Positions 1 to 8,570 of a DNA stretch of 29,015 bases are shown one piece after another; within the stretch, counting starts at the first letter, position 1, and every line of letters begins with the position of its first letter. The notes beneath the pieces were generated by a model. It saw only the letters and a list, made by a program, of their open reading frames with translations, searched no databases and was not told the DNA's origin. The translations under genes and the position numbers were made by a program. The DNA is taken from the NCBI GenBank assembly GCA_000697455.1, contig JNET01030457.1, forward strand, positions 1 through 29,015. The letters run 5' to 3'. This DNA is from Basidiobolus heterosporus B8920 (taxonomy: Eukaryota > Basidiobolomycota > Basidiobolomycetes > Basidiobolales > Basidiobolaceae).

Positions 1-2092
1 CATTGCAGTGGGGTTGCAATGCTACCCACTGGCAGCTTGAATTTTCTTATCTTATATTACCTTACTTAACCAAATTATGGTTACTATCCTTTACTATTAG
101 TATTATCCATTTTTACTTAGCTATATTTCAATTCACTTGCAGATCCAAGATTTTCCCAGAAGCTACCAGATTGTTCTACAATATTCCAGATTCTATGGAA
201 GGTCACATGATCTTCTCTGTGATGTCATCCCATGATCACCCTATTGGTCAGTCACTAACTGCAGATGACTTACTAATGTTCCACAGGAATCATCCTTTAA
301 TTACTAATCAATTTCCCCTATTGGTTAAGTATTGCCAAGAAATGAGGCACAGTAACTTAGAATCAACCGGAACAATTTATATTAGTAATCACCTTAGGTG
401 TAGAAAAGTATATACAGGAGACTCTTCTCCTACAATAAATCATCATCTCATCTTTACAATATTCCTCTTATTGTTCATTTGATCACTGCTACCTGCTACC
501 ACAGCAACCACCTTTGACTCTACCAAGGAAGCTTTACAGGAAGAGGCAACTAGCCAAGCAAACACCTAGTCAACACTTGGGAACCTCAACAGGAAGTTCA
601 CACAGTAGGTATCTTTTACTTTATCTTATTCTTTCCCTAGTTTGTCCTTGTATGGCAAAGATCTTTTTTATCTTTGTAACTATTGGCAAAAGCTGCAATC
701 TTTTCAAGACACTGCTGGTGTAGTTTACAGTGGGTTTTGATTTTGGAAGCTTTAGTACTTAGTCAACTCCCAAGGATGTTTGAAACCAGTATCATCTTTT
801 GTCAAGACACCAACCTAGTTGGGAACTGTAGCTCAATAGTTTATCCTAGGCTCACTTGAGGCTTTATTACCCTTTACAAGAACAACCAGAAGACAACTTT
901 ACTGTTTCAGAAAAGAGGTTATTGCACCCAGTGAGCAAACCACATCTACTTGAGATTCAGGAAGGATTGACTAGGTATCCCTATACCTTGACACTGGCCA
1001 ATTACTCTATTTCAAGATAAGCCAAGATGTGTTCAATGAGCTACAAATTCAAGATTGTGTGACAAAAGTTAACATGTGTATATTAAGCATCATTTTATCA
1101 GCAAAGATATAGATTATAAGCTAGTGAGACTTGGTGTATTGACTAACTCAACAGATGGTTACAGGTATTTAGCCAAATCATTAGCTAGCAAGATATTAGA
1201 ATATTTAAGATGTTAATTAGGATTAGCTTATATGAATGTTTAGTTGAGTGAGAGTGTTGAAATTCACCTGATTTAGCACCAAATTACTCACACTAGATCT
1301 TACCTTATTTTTACTTACCAACTTTTCTCCCACCCATGATTCACATTTAGGTTTAACTTGATATTCCCACCAAGTTAGAAGTATGCACAATATGGGACTT
1401 TCTCAAACATATCCAAATGATCTGGCACATTTGCTTACAGGCAGTTTGCTCCTTTTGCAAAGTACAATAAAGTATCCTCTTGAGTTCCTCAATGTTAGCC
1501 TTCTTCTGCAGTACCCTTGTCCCAAAGACCTCTTTCTTGTGGCATTATTTTTACCTTTCAGACCTGATGGTTAGTACCATCAAACTTCTGGCAGGGGGGA
1601 AAATTTCAGTTATAGCAGTAGTAAACTCTTCAAAGAGTTCAAGCATGGGACTCATAGCCTATTGCAAGATTCTGGGAGTTATTGGAAGTGAATTGAAGAA
1701 TTGGATGAAAATAAGGTTCTCACATATGTGAATAATTAGGTGGTCCACAATGTGAATTTCAATAGAGGGTGTACTTGGGTGTGAAGTAATGGAAATGTCA
1801 ATTGAGTCTTCTAGTTGGTTTTCTAGAAAATTTCCTATGACTTTCTAAAATTCAGAACAGATTAGAGTTTAGGTGTAATAAATCATGGTGATTAACTGAA
1901 AAGAATTTGGTGGTTATGATGGAGGGTAGTGATCTTAGGGATCAACAAGTGAAAATTAAATCCTACCAAAAGAAATTTCAAAGTAAAATCAAGGATTTAT
2001 TTCTTCTATGAGGTGAAGGAAAGAGAGTATTGCATGAATCCAAGGGAAATGAAGAGAAAAGGATACAGTATTAAGTGAGAGAAATAGAGGGA
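1..2092. other. Gene-free AT-rich stretch with decayed coding-like fragments
   Basis: No intact gene is visible. Short open stretches change frame at intervals. One plus-strand frame is open from about 860 to a stop at 1018-1020. An overlapping frame from about 975 to 1112 contains a YLDTG motif at about 984-998, followed by a hydrophobic and ISxDVFxxL-like pattern that recalls the start of a retropepsin. A third frame is open to the stop at 1214-1216. The reading 3-482 is AT-rich and matches no family I know. On the minus strand, about 1380-1730, there are also broken coding-like pieces. Frame jumping over a few hundred bases fits an old, mutated element, perhaps an LTR retrotransposon, but no terminal repeats, reverse transcriptase or integrase motifs can be seen. 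The retroelement reading is inference. Confidence 0.35.
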
Positions 2093-3240
2093 TTAAATGG
2101 GAGCAAAGGTTTTGGGATCAAATCCATGCTTACTTAAATCATTTCTGGTTTCTAATGGATCATCTAGGGATTGTTGATGGAAAAATTCGAAGAATCCTTG
2201 GATTGTGAGGCCATGGGAATTCGAGTCAAACATATGGCATATTTGTTGAAAGAATGCGGGTGGTGGTTGAGTTCCGTTGGTTTCAAAGACAAATTGGTTT
2301 AATTCCTTCATGTTTAAAGCACCATCTTTATCTACATCAAATCGACTGAACAGTTGCTCCAAGACCGTTTTTAATGGTTGGCTTAAGTCGTTTCCTTCCA
2401 ACAATGGGTGTTCTCCTTCTTCTCCTTCAATTTCATCAAGTAATTCGTGAATTTCTTGCTCGAGTTCTGGGTTTGGGAGAATGCTTAGAAGGAGGCAAAG
2501 GAAGTCATACATTCATAAACGTACTAACCATCAATAGGCTCGTAGGACTCATCAATTGATTTGCCAATCTGGAGCAGAGTCAAAGACTGGTTGAGGGAAT
2601 TCAGAAGATAACATATGAAGCCTAGTAGATGGTAGCACCCAGCATTTCCGGGATAGAGGTCTACGTCGCGAGAATAAAAAGTTAATCACTGGAATTTCCA
2701 AAGTGGGCGATTCCGGGGGGAGAGGGGAAAACCCTTACTACACTTACCTAAGATGGAGAGAATCTTCTTGCATGCTTCAACGAGGATGTTCATATCCTGA
2801 GTTTGTTGGAATTCCTTAAGTAGGATTTGAACTTCTCCAAAGACGGTATTGGTCTGAGTTTCTTCGTTTGTTTTGGCCTCTTTTAACTGGGTATATCTCT
2901 CCAAAAAGAAAGGTTTCCAGCTTTCTGGTGTGATGAAGGAATCTTCCGGAAGTTGAACTCCGGCCTCCCTCAGTATGGTTATGACTAGATTGCGATCTCC
3001 AAAAATCTCTACATATTTACTACGAGTGAAAGGGGAAGGGAAAGATAAGTAAAGGAAAATACGGTAGTCCAGAGTGGTACAAAAAGGAATAGGAATTCCT
3101 TGTATCTTCTTTGACAAACAAGTCCTCATAACTTACTTTTCCCAGAAATCCTCGGAATCAACATTCTCTTCATCGTTTATCTCTAAACTATCATACAACT
3201 CGGACAACTCTTCTTCTGTATATTTACCAGACATATTCAT
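2093..3240 (-). CDS. EF-hand protein of unknown function (4 exons, 293 aa)
   Basis: Exons are 3240-3137, 3019-2748, 2660-2529 and 2466-2093, with introns of 117, 87 and 62 nt; all junctions are GT-AG and keep frame. The product starts MNMSGKYTEEEL; a second in-frame Met lies at 3234. An acidic N-terminus is followed by helical segments (FGDRNLVITIL, a charged helix near residues 85-125, then LYPGNAGCYHLLGFICYLLN) that look like an alpha-solenoid or TPR-like fold. A Glu-rich linker precedes a canonical EF-hand loop, DVDKDGALNMKE, near residue 208. A second, degenerate loop (DSNSHGLTIQGF) lacks the final acidic ligand, so only one site should bind calcium well. The tail LETRNDLSKHGFD recalls the region after the EF-hands in Miro GTPases, but there is no GTPase domain. 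I do not recognise a named family. It lies 110 bp downstream of the cyanase stop on the same strand. Confidence 0.75.
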
Positions 3241-3350
3241 CAAACCAGATACCAAGTCGTAAAAGTTCCTTACTCCATCTCACATCAACTCACATATAGG
3301 TACAAAAAAAAGAAAAAAATTCGTTGATCAACCGAAACAATGGCATTTAT
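3241..3350 (-). promoter_or_regulatory. Short intergenic leader with three tiny uORFs before the EF-hand gene
   Basis: Only 110 bp separate the cyanase stop from the EF-hand start. On the minus strand this leader reads through a pyrimidine-rich tract near 3301-3321 and then three minute upstream ORFs: ATG TGA at 3295-3290, ATG TGA at 3285-3280 and ATG GAG TAA at 3278-3270. The main start is at 3240. If transcription begins upstream of 3295, scanning ribosomes would meet two start-stop elements before the coding region. The cyanase polyadenylation motif AATAAA (3351-3346 on the minus strand) overlaps the last base of the cyanase stop codon, so the two transcription units abut or overlap. Confidence 0.45.
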
Positions 3351-4225
3351 TTAAAAGGTTTTATAGGGTAAGAATTTGCCATCAAGTATGATTCTCACTC
3401 GATCTCCACCACCAGGATTCTCGACCTACAAGAGAACCCATTAGCATTAGGAAAGGCAAGGCAAGGCGATGTATATGATGTATGTGGTGTATGTGATGTG
3501 AATTGAGAGTGAATGCACTCATAATGCTAGATTAAATACCTTTTCTACTTTGGTTTCAAAATCAATGGCGCTCATGATTCCATCACCGAACTAATCACCA
3601 ACGTTAGTCAACGACCTGTGTGTAGCATACGTCATGAATTACCTTCTCATGGATCACTGATTTTAGTGGGTAGCCATAAACTTGGAGAATCTCATAGAGT
3701 CTGTACAAGGTGGGATCGGTGGGTGGAACGGATATCAAACTACCAAGAAGGTTAGGGGCTAGATGCAGTTTGAATGCCAAAGTTGGTCCTTACCCTCCAC
3801 GATCTGGGAACCAGCTTAGCATGGATTCTTCGGTGAGACGGGCTTCTGTGAGTCTGAGTACGGAGGCCAATTTCTTCATGTCTTGCTCGGAAGGTTTGGC
3901 CTAAACAAAGTCGTAAGCTTGGTTGGGAAGTCAACAACTTATATCTGCGGGGAACATGCGCATACCTGTCCGTAGAAGACTGAAGCCACCCAAACTTCAT
4001 TGTGGTCGATCTTTTTACCAATCTCTTCAAAGCTAAGGAGCACTCAGTGAATATAGGATAGACGGGCTGAAAGGTGGATGCAGTGTTAAAATACCTTAGT
4101 CCAAGATTCTCCTTTGCCTCAAATAGAGTGCGACAGTAACGTGGTAACTTATTTCTAACCTCCTACATGCGATGGATGGGTGAGCTCAAGTAGAGAATAG
4201 ACACATGTCAGAAGAGACTCACCAT
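3351..4225 (-). CDS. Cyanate hydratase (cyanase), 7 exons, 155 aa
   Basis: Cyanase converts cyanate and bicarbonate to ammonia and CO2 as a homodecamer. Exons are 4225-4223, 4162-4095, 4032-3966, 3900-3794, 3739-3643, 3590-3540 and 3425-3351; introns are 60, 62, 65, 54, 52 and 114 nt, all GT-AG and in frame. The N-terminal helical domain has [20 protein letters not shown] and [19 protein letters not shown]. The catalytic C-terminal domain has [34 protein letters not shown] and [11 protein letters not shown]. The catalytic triad of the family is intact: Arg95 and Glu98 (YRLYE) and Ser121 (IMSAI), matching Arg96, Glu99 and Ser122 of E. coli CynS. Length is normal (E. coli 156). The first coding exon is the ATG alone, followed directly by GTGAGT; without that splice the frame stops after four more codons. 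Two TATATAAG boxes lie 36-55 bp upstream. Confidence 0.95.
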
Positions 4226-5121
4226 TGTGATGACTTGTAGAGCTCGTCCACACTGTCTCGCTTATATACTGGCTTATATACTCACTGAACCACCGATTCA
4301 ATTACGACTACGTTGATCGAGCAAGGGCACGTGAATGTCTCCATGACTGCCCATTTCAACAATGGGTAGCTGAGTAACAAACTTAGACAAGGTTACAGAA
4401 CTGGTCTATCTCTTTCTCATGATGACGCGTTCTTGCTATAATGGAATGATTCATTTAGTAGCCGTATCTTTCCCATGAACTAAGCACATCGAGCATCGCA
4501 TTACCAATCTAACTGAGGGAATAAGTATCGTTGAATGTATTGATATCACTGGCTGTTGGCATAGAATAAGATTTAAGTAGCAGATGAAATGATCTCATTG
4601 GCGATATTTGGAAGATAGTATTTCCATTCAGTTCTGTCGTTCTATCGATGGATACTGTAAATGGTATGTATCCTTCTCTATGTAGAAACCTCCGAGGTTG
4701 TTCTGGGTCTTGTTTCTTTAGACAATCCATATTGCGGATGTTTTTTGTTTCGTTTCGACTGTTCCATAGAACCCGCTACACATCAATAGAGTTTCGGGTA
4801 ACTTGGCAATTTATGTTGATACTGGTCTTCTTTATTTTCCAGAGAAGAATGAAGCGTATGCTCGGTATACTTCCCACACTGACCCCTATTTATATGGGAG
4901 ATTCCTAAACCGGTGGGATTTATGATGGATCTTGTAGTACCATTTAGTCCCGCTATGTTACGATGTGTGCATTTCGTGTACATTTCTAGGAGATGGTTGA
5001 AGTGCGGATGATGTGATCATACACCAACCCCATACCAAATCAATGGATTTGTCGGACCTTAACAAGTCAAAACATAGCTGTACAAATGCTGTGGAAAAGA
5101 ATGGAACTTTACAGATTGAAA
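4226..5121. other. Intergenic region: cyanase promoter and 3' flank of the Prm10-like gene
   Basis: This holds the cyanase promoter at its left end. Two overlapping antisense readings (minus 4730-4509 and plus 4648-4908) begin with ATG but show no recognisable motif, and only one could be real at most. I see nothing else that I can support. Confidence 0.5.
4261..4281 (-). promoter_or_regulatory. Tandem TATA boxes of the cyanase gene
   Basis: On the minus strand TATATAAG occurs twice, at 4280-4273 and 4268-4261, 12 bp apart and 36-55 bp upstream of the cyanase ATG at 4225. Position and sequence fit TATA elements with a very short 5' leader; two start-site clusters are possible. Confidence 0.55.
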
Positions 5122-6687
5122 TCAAAACATAATTAAGGTGGTGCGTTTTTTCCCCTGGGGATAAACCATCAATGAGGCCATGAACAGCCCCATGGCAATA
5201 CTTAGACCCACAACAACCATTTGGAAGGCTAGTTCCAGTCCATCTGCACTATTACCAAAGGCTTGGAGAAACCCTTTTACTCCTAAACTACCCGGGACTA
5301 GCATCATGACCGCCGCTAGCACTGCACCAAATCCGAATCGGTTGGTGATCCGGGCATATATATTCCCAATCAACGCAATAGCAAATGAGGAGACAGCAGC
5401 AGAGATCGTGACATCCATGACCTTAGACGTGAAGTAAGAGACAGTATAGCCTATGAAAATTAGAGCAAGCATTGGTGGCCATTGCTTCACACTTGCATTT
5501 AATGAGATACAATATCCAACGGCCAATATAGGTATCAGCAGAAAATCCCAGTAGGGACTGACCTTTACACAAGTCTCACTTTTCACCGCCTCCGGATCAA
5601 ATGCACTCCACGCCTGTGATCCGATGTTTAACCCAAACCCCAGCATAAAGGAGAGTACCAGGGCGTAGACCAAGCGGATCACCCCGGAAATGGAATTCTT
5701 GGAGGCAAGCTCTAGAACTGCGGACGTTAGCTGTAGTCCGGGTAACAGTAAGGCAACAGAGGAAACCAACACGGTTAGGTAGCAAACGTGCCTATGCAGA
5801 GCGGTGGCAACAAATGCGCACATGATTGCGGCCGAGAGTTCAAATACGTTGTTGTAGCTGTAGATTTTCTCGGATAACAAGGCAAGAGTGCCCACCCCAA
5901 GGCTAAGTCCAGCTCCAACCGCAGCATCATGCCAACTCCCTTGAAACAACGAAGGGGTCATACAAAAGGAAGACAGCGGGTAGTTGAGCAGCCTAACCCA
6001 CCACGGCCATGTTGTTGGAGAGGTGAGTAAGTTCTCCAGAGAAGTGTAGGCATCCTTCAGCATGATTTTCTCCTGTATCACCTGCTTGGATAAGAAATAA
6101 GTCTTCTCCAGCTTGTCCATGTGATGCCCCTCTGCGGCTTTGATGATGTGTGTGTCACTTGTATGCGTACATGGATCCCAGAAAGAAATGAAAGTCACGC
6201 CTGGCATATAAGCAATGCTTGAATTGAGGTTCAGAGCCCTTGCTGTTTCACAAAGATTCTGCTCCAATCGGTGTGCAGGTGCACCGAAGACGATCATCGC
6301 TTTGGATAATAAGATCAAATAGTCATGATGAAGTAGAGTAGTGGCGAGCTGAGTAGTCAATGCGATGTGTCTGGAATATGGATCCAAAACATCAGACATG
6401 CTGTCCTGTGAATGGATTGAGGAGTCGAGGTAGTTCGGGTAGTTCGAGCAGCTTGAAGGCCCACCAAGGTTCCCAGTCTCCAACATCTCCTGGAGATTAC
6501 CAGTTGACTGTGCCTTCTGTTGTCTATTTAAATAAAACGAGCTGCATTTGGCTCTATTTACATTCCAGCTTAACAACTGGGCGGAAATCCCTCCGTGACG
6601 CCCGTCTATCGGATGGCTGTGGCCAGTGATTTGCTCAATAATGCGCTTGTCCATTTTGGAGAACTCATCGATTGAGCTGATACTCAT
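5122..6687 (-). CDS. Prm10/ThrE-family (DUF1212) multi-pass membrane protein, 521 aa
   Basis: This is an intronless reading frame of the ThrE/DUF1212 family, which in yeast includes pheromone-regulated Prm10; bacterial ThrE exports threonine. The start is the ATG at 6687; the frame is open a little further upstream but without another ATG. After a polar, low-complexity N-terminus of about 120 residues comes the conserved soluble domain: LSKAMIVFGAPAHRLEQNLC, then ALNLNSSIAYMPGVTFISFW. The second half is hydrophobic with about ten membrane segments, including SAAIMCAFVATALHRHVC, LTVLVSSVALLLPGLQLTSA, FGAVLAAVMMLVPGSLGVKG and MVVVGLSIAMGLFMASLMVY. The MLVPGSLGVKG and LLPGLQLTSA repeats are typical of the family's two related halves. 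The transported substrate in fungi is unknown; a vacuolar or plasma-membrane site is inference. A TATA box lies about 75 bp upstream, and the promoter is divergent from that of DPM1. Confidence 0.88.
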   Translation of the reverse strand: MSISSIDEFSKMDKRIIEQITGHSHPIDGRHGGISAQLLSWNVNRAKCSSFYLNRQQKAQSTGNLQEMLETGNLGGPSSCSNYPNYLDSSIHSQDSMSDVLDPYSRHIALTTQLATTLLHHDYLILLSKAMIVFGAPAHRLEQNLCETARALNLNSSIAYMPGVTFISFWDPCTHTSDTHIIKAAEGHHMDKLEKTYFLSKQVIQEKIMLKDAYTSLENLLTSPTTWPWWVRLLNYPLSSFCMTPSLFQGSWHDAAVGAGLSLGVGTLALLSEKIYSYNNVFELSAAIMCAFVATALHRHVCYLTVLVSSVALLLPGLQLTSAVLELASKNSISGVIRLVYALVLSFMLGFGLNIGSQAWSAFDPEAVKSETCVKVSPYWDFLLIPILAVGYCISLNASVKQWPPMLALIFIGYTVSYFTSKVMDVTISAAVSSFAIALIGNIYARITNRFGFGAVLAAVMMLVPGSLGVKGFLQAFGNSADGLELAFQMVVVGLSIAMGLFMASLMVYPQGKKRTTLIMF

Positions 6688-6760
6688 TAAAGTTGTTGAT
6701 GGACAATCCACGAAGAATAGCAATATTCAGTCAACAGAAATGGAGATCAGGCTCTGAGGT

Positions 6761-6770
6761 GTATATATAC
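6761..6770 (-). promoter_or_regulatory. TATA box of the Prm10-like gene
   Basis: GTATATATAC is palindromic but sits about 75 bp upstream of the minus-strand ATG at 6687 and some 750 bp from the plus-strand gene, so it more likely serves the Prm10-like gene. No ATG intervenes before the start codon. Confidence 0.5.
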
Positions 6771-6782
6771 TAGCGATGGTGT

Positions 6783-6815
6783 GGGTAGCGCGGGTAGCGC
6801 GGGTAACGAGGGTAG
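6783..6815. repeat. 9-bp tandem repeat GGGTAGCGC, about 3.6 copies
   Basis: GGGTAGCGC occurs at 6783-6791 and 6792-6800, then GGGTAACGA and a partial GGGTAG. The block is 13 bp upstream of the TATA box of the Prm10-like gene, a position typical for an activator-binding array; that role is inference. Confidence 0.6.
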
Positions 6816-7517
6816 TATCAGCATATGACCATGTAGCAGAAATATGCATAAGCATCAAGATAAAACTGTGTTATAGTTATCCGAGCAAATCAACGATTGC
6901 CCTCATATCTCACTACACAACAACACGTCATAGCCAGTAAAGGAACACAGTTTATTCTCTATTGCGTGTCTTCTTCATGAACGTGCCATACCTGCTAAAA
7001 AGTAAGCTTGCATGACCAGATCTTTACCCTCATGGTCCCATCTACCCTTGTTTACCTTCATTCTTTGTCGATTGCCGTTGGATTTTGGTTTTCGATCATT
7101 CATGCAGACTAAATCACGAAATGGCTTGATTATCACAGCAAGTACAAGACCACCCTCGTTGTTGTGGCGAGCTAAGCTAAACCAGTGGCTGGACTGTAGT
7201 AGACTGATTGATGTCTTAGCTGTGCTGAAACGAACGGGATATATATGTAAATATACAAATATCGATATCCACTCTATTACTACAACTCATTAAACGAACT
7301 CTGCTCGCATTGACTCACTATTGGATTGACTATCGTTCAGTTGTTTGTGAATCAACCATCAAAATAGACCAATATTTCTCATTTATTTATCCTAAATCGT
7401 GGATTTGTTTTGGTTCCTCGAGATCCCGAGTCAGATAACTTTGGCCATTTTCTTAGTGTTGATTAGGTGGTAAACGCAAGCGAATCTTCACACTTTGGTA
7501 CTCTCATAGCCAAGACC

Positions 7518-8336
7518 ATGACTGAACGTAGCAAGAAAAACCCAACTGGGTCCATCGAGGCCTCCGTCATTGTCCCAACCTTCCGTGAGGTTGGTAACAT
7601 TGAACAACTTACTAAGCGTGTGTATGCTGCCCTTCAGGAACACCAGATGGAGAACACCACCGAGATCATTATTGTGGACGATAATTCTCGAGATGGAACC
7701 GAGGAGTTGGTCAACAAACTTGCTAGTGAAGGCTTCCCTGTTCGTGTCATCGTAAGAACTACGGAGCGTGGACTTTCAAGCGCAGTATTGAGAGGCTTTA
7801 ACGAAGCTCAAGGTGAACTTCTTTTGTGTATGGACGCCGATCTTCAGCATCCTCCTGAGAAGGTCCCTGAAATGCTCCAAGCTATTGATGCTGCCAAGAG
7901 TGGTGCTGAATTTGCTATTGGTACTCGTTATGCCGCAGATGAGTTCGTTGTTGATGAAAACTGGCCACTTTACCGCCAAGTTGTCTCCAAGGGAGCTCGT
8001 TTGATGGCCCGTCCTTTGACTCCTCTCTCTGATCCTATGACTGGTTTCTTCTCCATCCGTCGTGAGGCCTATCGTCGCGCTCGTAATGTCAACTCCATTG
8101 GGTTCAAGATTTGCCTGGAGCTCTACGTCAAGTCAAGCATTCGTAAACACGCCGAAGTGCCAATCATGTTTGGTGTTCGTACCGTTGGTGAAAGCAAGCT
8201 TTCTGGCAAGGTTATCATTAATTACTTGAAACAACTACAAGAGCTTTATCTATATAAGCACCCTATCCTTAGCGTAGCTACTGTCCTCGTCGCCATTATC
8301 GTCTTTTTCTACATTGTATCACTTCTCTTTAGTTAA
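7518..8336 (+). CDS. DPM1: Dolichol-phosphate mannosyltransferase, yeast-type with C-terminal membrane anchor (272 aa)
   Basis: Dpm1 transfers mannose from GDP-mannose to dolichol phosphate on the ER membrane, supplying mannose for N-glycans, O-mannosylation and GPI anchors. The intronless frame is open upstream, but the first ATG is at 7518 in good context (ACCATGA). It is a GT-A fold GT2 enzyme: ASVIVPTFREVGNIEQLT at the N-terminus, VDDNSRDGT near residue 53, ERGLSSAVLRGF, the metal-binding DADLQHPPEKVPEM near 105, then TRYAADE, SDPMTGFFSIRR, VGESKLSGKVIINYLKQLQ. Residues about 249-271 form one hydrophobic helix. That C-terminal anchor marks the S. cerevisiae type (267 aa), which works alone; human and S. 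pombe Dpm1 lack it and rely on Dpm2/Dpm3. An AATAAA lies at 8382. Confidence 0.95.
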   Translation: MTERSKKNPTGSIEASVIVPTFREVGNIEQLTKRVYAALQEHQMENTTEIIIVDDNSRDGTEELVNKLASEGFPVRVIVRTTERGLSSAVLRGFNEAQGELLLCMDADLQHPPEKVPEMLQAIDAAKSGAEFAIGTRYAADEFVVDENWPLYRQVVSKGARLMARPLTPLSDPMTGFFSIRREAYRRARNVNSIGFKICLELYVKSSIRKHAEVPIMFGVRTVGESKLSGKVIINYLKQLQELYLYKHPILSVATVLVAIIVFFYIVSLLFS

Positions 8337-8381
8337 ATCGATTTTGAATCCTTGCTTTTCGCCAGTTAATTATATGCGGTA

Positions 8382-8387
8382 AATAAA
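8382..8387 (+). terminator. Candidate poly(A) signal of DPM1
   Basis: AATAAA 46 bp after the DPM1 stop codon. Placement fits a 3'-end signal; not tested by transcript data. Confidence 0.4.
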
Positions 8388-8570
8388 TTCATGATTTACA
8401 AGGATCTACTAGTTATGATTAGACCAGGATTGGTGGTGATCCATACTATTCTGGTCGAGGGGAAGGATCCTATGCAATGATTAATCAAGGAAACATCAAA
8501 TAATCAATTTTTGAATTCGCTTGGTTTTAAAGAGGTGACTAAAAATTTTGTCTCTTGCAACCACTCCAAT

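Larger units (their letters stand above)
6688..7517. other. Divergent intergenic region between the Prm10-like gene and DPM1
   Basis: Contains the TATA box of the Prm10-like gene and the 9-bp GC-rich repeats listed separately. An AT-rich TATATATG-type stretch at about 7238-7265 lies roughly 250 bp before the DPM1 start and may mark its promoter. A reading at 7012-7293 has no recognisable features. Nothing else supported. Confidence 0.5.

Noticed and set aside
3-482. 159-codon reading at the window start
   Set aside because: AT-rich, low-complexity translation with no recognisable motif, and adjoining sequence changes frame repeatedly.
3752-4030. 92-codon minus reading inside the cyanase gene
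   Set aside because: It runs across cyanase exons and introns in the wrong frame; the spliced cyanase model explains this DNA fully.
4509-4908. Two antisense readings (minus 4730-4509, plus 4648-4908)
   Set aside because: Mutually overlapping, no motif, no clear promoter; open by chance is the simplest reading.
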